From contig JACQHS010000032.1 of the NCBI GenBank assembly GCA_016198915.1, positions 1 through 7,435 of the forward strand: 7,435 nucleotides of DNA, written 5' to 3'. A program made the translations under genes and the position numbers. Source of the stretch: Candidatus Omnitrophota bacterium. GTDB taxonomy: Bacteria > Omnitrophota > Gorgyraeia > Aquiviventales > Aquiviventaceae. Below, piece by piece: positions 5,904 to 7,435 of the stretch; within the stretch, counting starts at the first letter, position 1, and each line of letters begins with the position of its first letter. The notes beneath the pieces were generated by a model. The model did not search any database, was not told the origin of the DNA, and worked only from the letters and a program-made list of their open reading frames with translations.

Positions 5904-6945
5904 ATCCCCCCACCCGTACACCACGCACGACGCCCGTGTCGACGCCCAGATCGCCGAGTTCACCAGGCCGTTCGGCGATGAGCTCGACCGCCGATTGCTG
6001 ATGGAAATGATGGTGACGGTCTACCGGCTGGGTGCCGGCGGTGCTTCGACCGGCGATCTCAAACTCGTCAACGCCGCGCTCAAAGAGCTGCGCTACGCCT
6101 TCTCGATTTTCCGCCCCTACCGCCATGTCCGGAAGGTCGCGACGTTTGGCTCCTCGCGTCTTGACCGTCACCATCAGGCGTACCCCATGGCCAGCGAGTT
6201 CGGCCGGCTGATGGCGAAGGCCGGCTGGATGGTGATCACTGGGGCGGCCAGCGGCATCATGAAGGCGGGCCATGAGGGCGCGGGCAGAGACGCGAGTTTC
6301 GGATTGAATATCCGCCTGCCGTTTGAGCAGGAAGCCAACCCGGTCATCGCCAAGGACCGCAAGCTCATCACCTGCAAATACTTTTTCACCCGCAAGCTGC
6401 TGTTCATCAAAGAGTCGCACGCAACCGCGCTCTTTCCCGGCGGGTTCGGCACGCTCGATGAAGGGTTTGAGTCGCTGACGTTGGTGCAGACCGGCAAGTC
6501 GGACCCGCGCCCGATCGTGTTCGTCGACGTGCCGCGCGGCCAGTTCTGGCGTCCCCTGCTGAAATTTTTTGACGAGCAGCTCGCGGGGCAGGGGATGATT
6601 TCTTCCGAGGAGCGCTCCATCTACCAGGTAGTGCGGTCGGCCAAGGACGCGGCGCGGGTCATCTTGGACTTCTATTCGACGTACCATTCGCTCCGGTACG
6701 TTGGGGAACAGTTGGTGCTGCGCCTGCAGCGGCCGCTGCCCGAGGGCGCTGTTGTGCGGCTGTCCCGGGAGTTTCGGGGGATGCTGCACGCAGGGGAGAT
6801 TCGCCAGGGCGGGCCGCTGTCTCAGGAGGCGGATGAGCCCGCACTCAGCCACCTGCCGCGCCTCATCCTCCGCTTTAATCGGCGGGAGTACGGCCGTCTC
6901 ACCGAGCTCATCCACCGCATCAACGCCCTCGGCCGCCTCCCATAG
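5893..6945 (+). CDS. LOG-family (TIGR00730-like) Rossmann-fold protein
   Basis: The protein has the LOG / lysine-decarboxylase-like nucleotide-binding fold, whose characterised members are phosphoribohydrolases acting on nucleoside monophosphates, such as cytokinin-activating LOG. Key segments (350-residue numbering) are VATFGSSR near 82-89, VITGAASGIMKAGHEGA at 114-130, and the signature PGGFGTLDE at 182-190. It is longer than plant LOG (about 215), with a 75-residue helical N-terminal part and a C-terminal part after residue 255. The reading frame stays open upstream of the first conventional in-frame start (TTG 5995) to a stop at 5872-5874. The skipped stretch encodes plausible protein (ARVDAQIAEFTRPFGDELDRR). 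CTG 5893, with GAGGAG at 5878-5883, is the only reasonable start for the longer form and overlaps yraN by 11 nt. Substrate unknown; start uncertain. Confidence 0.85.
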   Translation: MTSKSPHPYTTHDARVDAQIAEFTRPFGDELDRRLLMEMMVTVYRLGAGGASTGDLKLVNAALKELRYAFSIFRPYRHVRKVATFGSSRLDRHHQAYPMASEFGRLMAKAGWMVITGAASGIMKAGHEGAGRDASFGLNIRLPFEQEANPVIAKDRKLITCKYFFTRKLLFIKESHATALFPGGFGTLDEGFESLTLVQTGKSDPRPIVFVDVPRGQFWRPLLKFFDEQLAGQGMISSEERSIYQVVRSAKDAARVILDFYSTYHSLRYVGEQLVLRLQRPLPEGAVVRLSREFRGMLHAGEIRQGGPLSQEADEPALSHLPRLILRFNRREYGRLTELIHRINALGRLP

Positions 6946-7079
6946 CGGCGGGGCCTGCCACGGCATCCGCTAGCCGCTCAGCAGATTTTCCCGCTGCGCG
7001 AGGCGCAGGCGGCAAAATCTGGATTCGCGGCCGCGCGAACGCCGTGCCACCCGCCGCTATGGAGCAGGCCCGCCGCTAT
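6942..7079. repeat. Large nested palindrome after the LOG-family gene, with duplicated right arm
   Basis: The 17-nt left arm 6942-6958 (ATAGCGGCGGGGCCTGC) overlaps the stop codon of the LOG-family gene. It pairs with GCAGGCCCGCCGCTAT at 7064-7079 over 16 bp with one bulged G. CACGGC at 6959-6964 then pairs with GCCGTG at 7041-7046. A central hairpin at 6983-7020 has arms AGATTTT and AAAATCT, then a GC-rich inner stem and a short loop around CGAGG. The 11-mer CCCGCCGCTAT occurs twice, at 7050-7060 and 7069-7079, so the left arm has two competing partners. No T-run follows, so rho-independent termination is not clearly supported. It could be a non-autonomous mobile or REP-like element, or a transcript-end structure. 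Confidence 0.75.
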
Positions 7080-7084
7080 AGGAA

Positions 7085-7113
7085 TTGAATCTGTGAAAAA
7101 ATTCACATATAAT
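7085..7113 (+). promoter_or_regulatory. Sigma70-type promoter for the cyclodeaminase-family gene
   Basis: TTGAAT at 7085-7090 (four of six matches to the -35 consensus) is separated by exactly 17 nt from a perfect -10 hexamer TATAAT at 7108-7113. It lies in a short AT-rich island within otherwise GC-rich sequence. Predicted initiation is near 7119-7121, giving a leader of about 50 nt before TTG 7170. It is the best promoter match that I see in the window and implies that the last gene is separately transcribed. Confidence 0.75.
7092..7107. promoter_or_regulatory. Operator-like dyad in the promoter spacer
   Basis: TGTGAA (7092-7097) and TTCACA (7102-7107) form a perfect 6-bp inverted repeat around AAAA. 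The dyad fills the spacer between the -35 and -10 boxes. A protein bound here would block RNA polymerase, so a repressor site is the natural reading. The half-site resembles the TGTGA of CRP/FNR-type sites, but the spacing between half-sites is 4 nt instead of the usual 6, so no regulator is assigned. Confidence 0.5.
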
Positions 7114-7157
7114 GAGCATGATACTACGCTCATCATTATTCCGTTATTTCGTGACTC

Positions 7158-7163
7158 GTGAGG
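7158..7163 (+). promoter_or_regulatory. Shine-Dalgarno deciding the TTG start at 7170
   Basis: GTGAGG ends 6 nt before TTG 7170, good spacing for a ribosome binding site. The same bases include an in-frame GTG (7158) that could itself be a start, but nothing resembling a ribosome site precedes that one. The frame is closed by TGA at 7152-7154. Confidence 0.55.
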
Positions 7164-7169
7164 CCCGGG

Positions 7170-7435
7170 TTGTCTCTTGAAGAGTTGCTTCGCCGCATCG
7201 CCCGCAAGGGTTCGTGGATGGGCGGAGGCAGTGTCGCCGCACTTTGTGCGGCGTTGTCGGCCGCGCTCCTCGAAAAGCTTGTCGTCCAACCCGCAGCGGC
7301 GCAGCGGCTTCGGCGGATTCGGCGCGCCTGTCTGGCCTTGATTCCGCGTGATGCCCGCGCGTTTTCCCACGTCATCCAGGCGACGCGCCACAGCGACCGT
7401 CGCGGATTCGCGCGCGCCCTTAAGCGGGCCACAGA
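7170..7435 (+). CDS. Cyclodeaminase/cyclohydrolase (FTCD_C-like) protein, 5' part only
   Basis: The visible 88 residues run off the window. The N-terminal SLEELLRRIARKGSWMGGGSVAALCAALSAALLEKLV matches the opening of the formiminotetrahydrofolate cyclodeaminase domain, with its glycine-rich GGGSVAA at residues 18-24. A second family-like block, RDARAFSHVIQA, follows at about 62-73. Family members act on folate one-carbon derivatives, releasing ammonia from formimino-THF or opening methenyl-THF. This copy is unusual: the PTPGGG-type lead-in is SWMGGG. The segment that normally carries the conserved MVANLT-like stretch is shortened by about 14 residues relative to the T. maritima protein as I remember it. 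It has its own promoter, and TTG 7170 is chosen from GTGAGG 6 nt upstream (alternative GTG 7158). A catalytic role is not assured. Confidence 0.72.
   Translation, partial: MSLEELLRRIARKGSWMGGGSVAALCAALSAALLEKLVVQPAAAQRLRRIRRACLALIPRDARAFSHVIQATRHSDRRGFARALKRAT

Noticed and set aside
5887..6966. A 359-codon open frame on the minus strand antisense to the LOG-family gene
   Set aside because: Its length follows from high GC and codon bias of the real gene opposite. The translation has no recognisable domain, and the + strand frame carries the PGGFGT signature.
1..7435. CRISPR array, tRNA or rRNA gene, or complete insertion sequence
   Set aside because: No regularly spaced direct repeats with unique spacers, no tRNA-like cloverleaf, no rRNA-like sequence and no transposase-like protein were found on either strand by reading.

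Overview
This is a gene-dense, high-GC bacterial chromosome segment with every recognisable gene on the + strand. The gene set is core housekeeping: ribosomal proteins L31, S16 and L19, release factor RF1 with its methyltransferase PrmC, MurA, TrmD, RNase HII, a YraN/UPF0102 protein and a LOG-family Rossmann protein. It ends in the first part of a folate-type cyclodeaminase gene. The order (rpmE-prfA-prmC-murA followed by rpsP-trmD-rplS-rnhB-yraN) and the base composition remind me of uncultured lineages such as Omnitrophota (candidate phylum OP3). That placement is an impression from memory (roughly 40% sure), not a demonstrated assignment. MurA implies a peptidoglycan-making bacterium.

Layout. 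Positions 1-171: 3' end of rpmE. Positions 172-250: a spacer made of four G-rich heptamers facing four C-rich heptamers. Positions 251-3485: prfA, prmC and murA, tightly coupled (ATGA overlap, then a 5-nt gap). Positions 3505-3768: rpsP. Positions 3769-3838: a spacer filled by a near-perfect 19-bp inverted repeat. Positions 3839-5903: trmD, rplS, rnhB and yraN, each overlapping the next. About 5893-6945: a LOG-family gene whose start is probably a CTG overlapping the end of yraN. Positions 6942-7079: a large nested palindrome. Positions 7085-7113: a clear sigma70-type promoter containing a 16-bp dyad. Positions 7170-7435: the truncated cyclodeaminase-family gene, which probably begins a new transcription unit.

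How the genes work together. RF1 terminates translation at UAA/UAG, and PrmC methylates the glutamine of its GGQ motif. S16 and L19 are ribosome components, and TrmD makes m1G37 in tRNAs to prevent frameshifting. RNase HII removes ribonucleotides from DNA. MurA commits UDP-GlcNAc to peptidoglycan synthesis and is the non-translation member of the cluster. Tight spacing up to 6945 suggests one long growth-linked transcription unit, possibly entered from upstream of this window. The cyclodeaminase gene has its own promoter.

No convincing new multi-gene system is visible. The points worth a second look are mostly non-coding: the mirror heptad array, the hairpin occupying the usual rimM position, the 138-nt palindrome with two competing right arms, and the promoter with a built-in dyad. 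On the protein side they are a Glu in place of the expected catalytic Asp in TrmD, a shortened cyclodeaminase, and a run of non-ATG starts.
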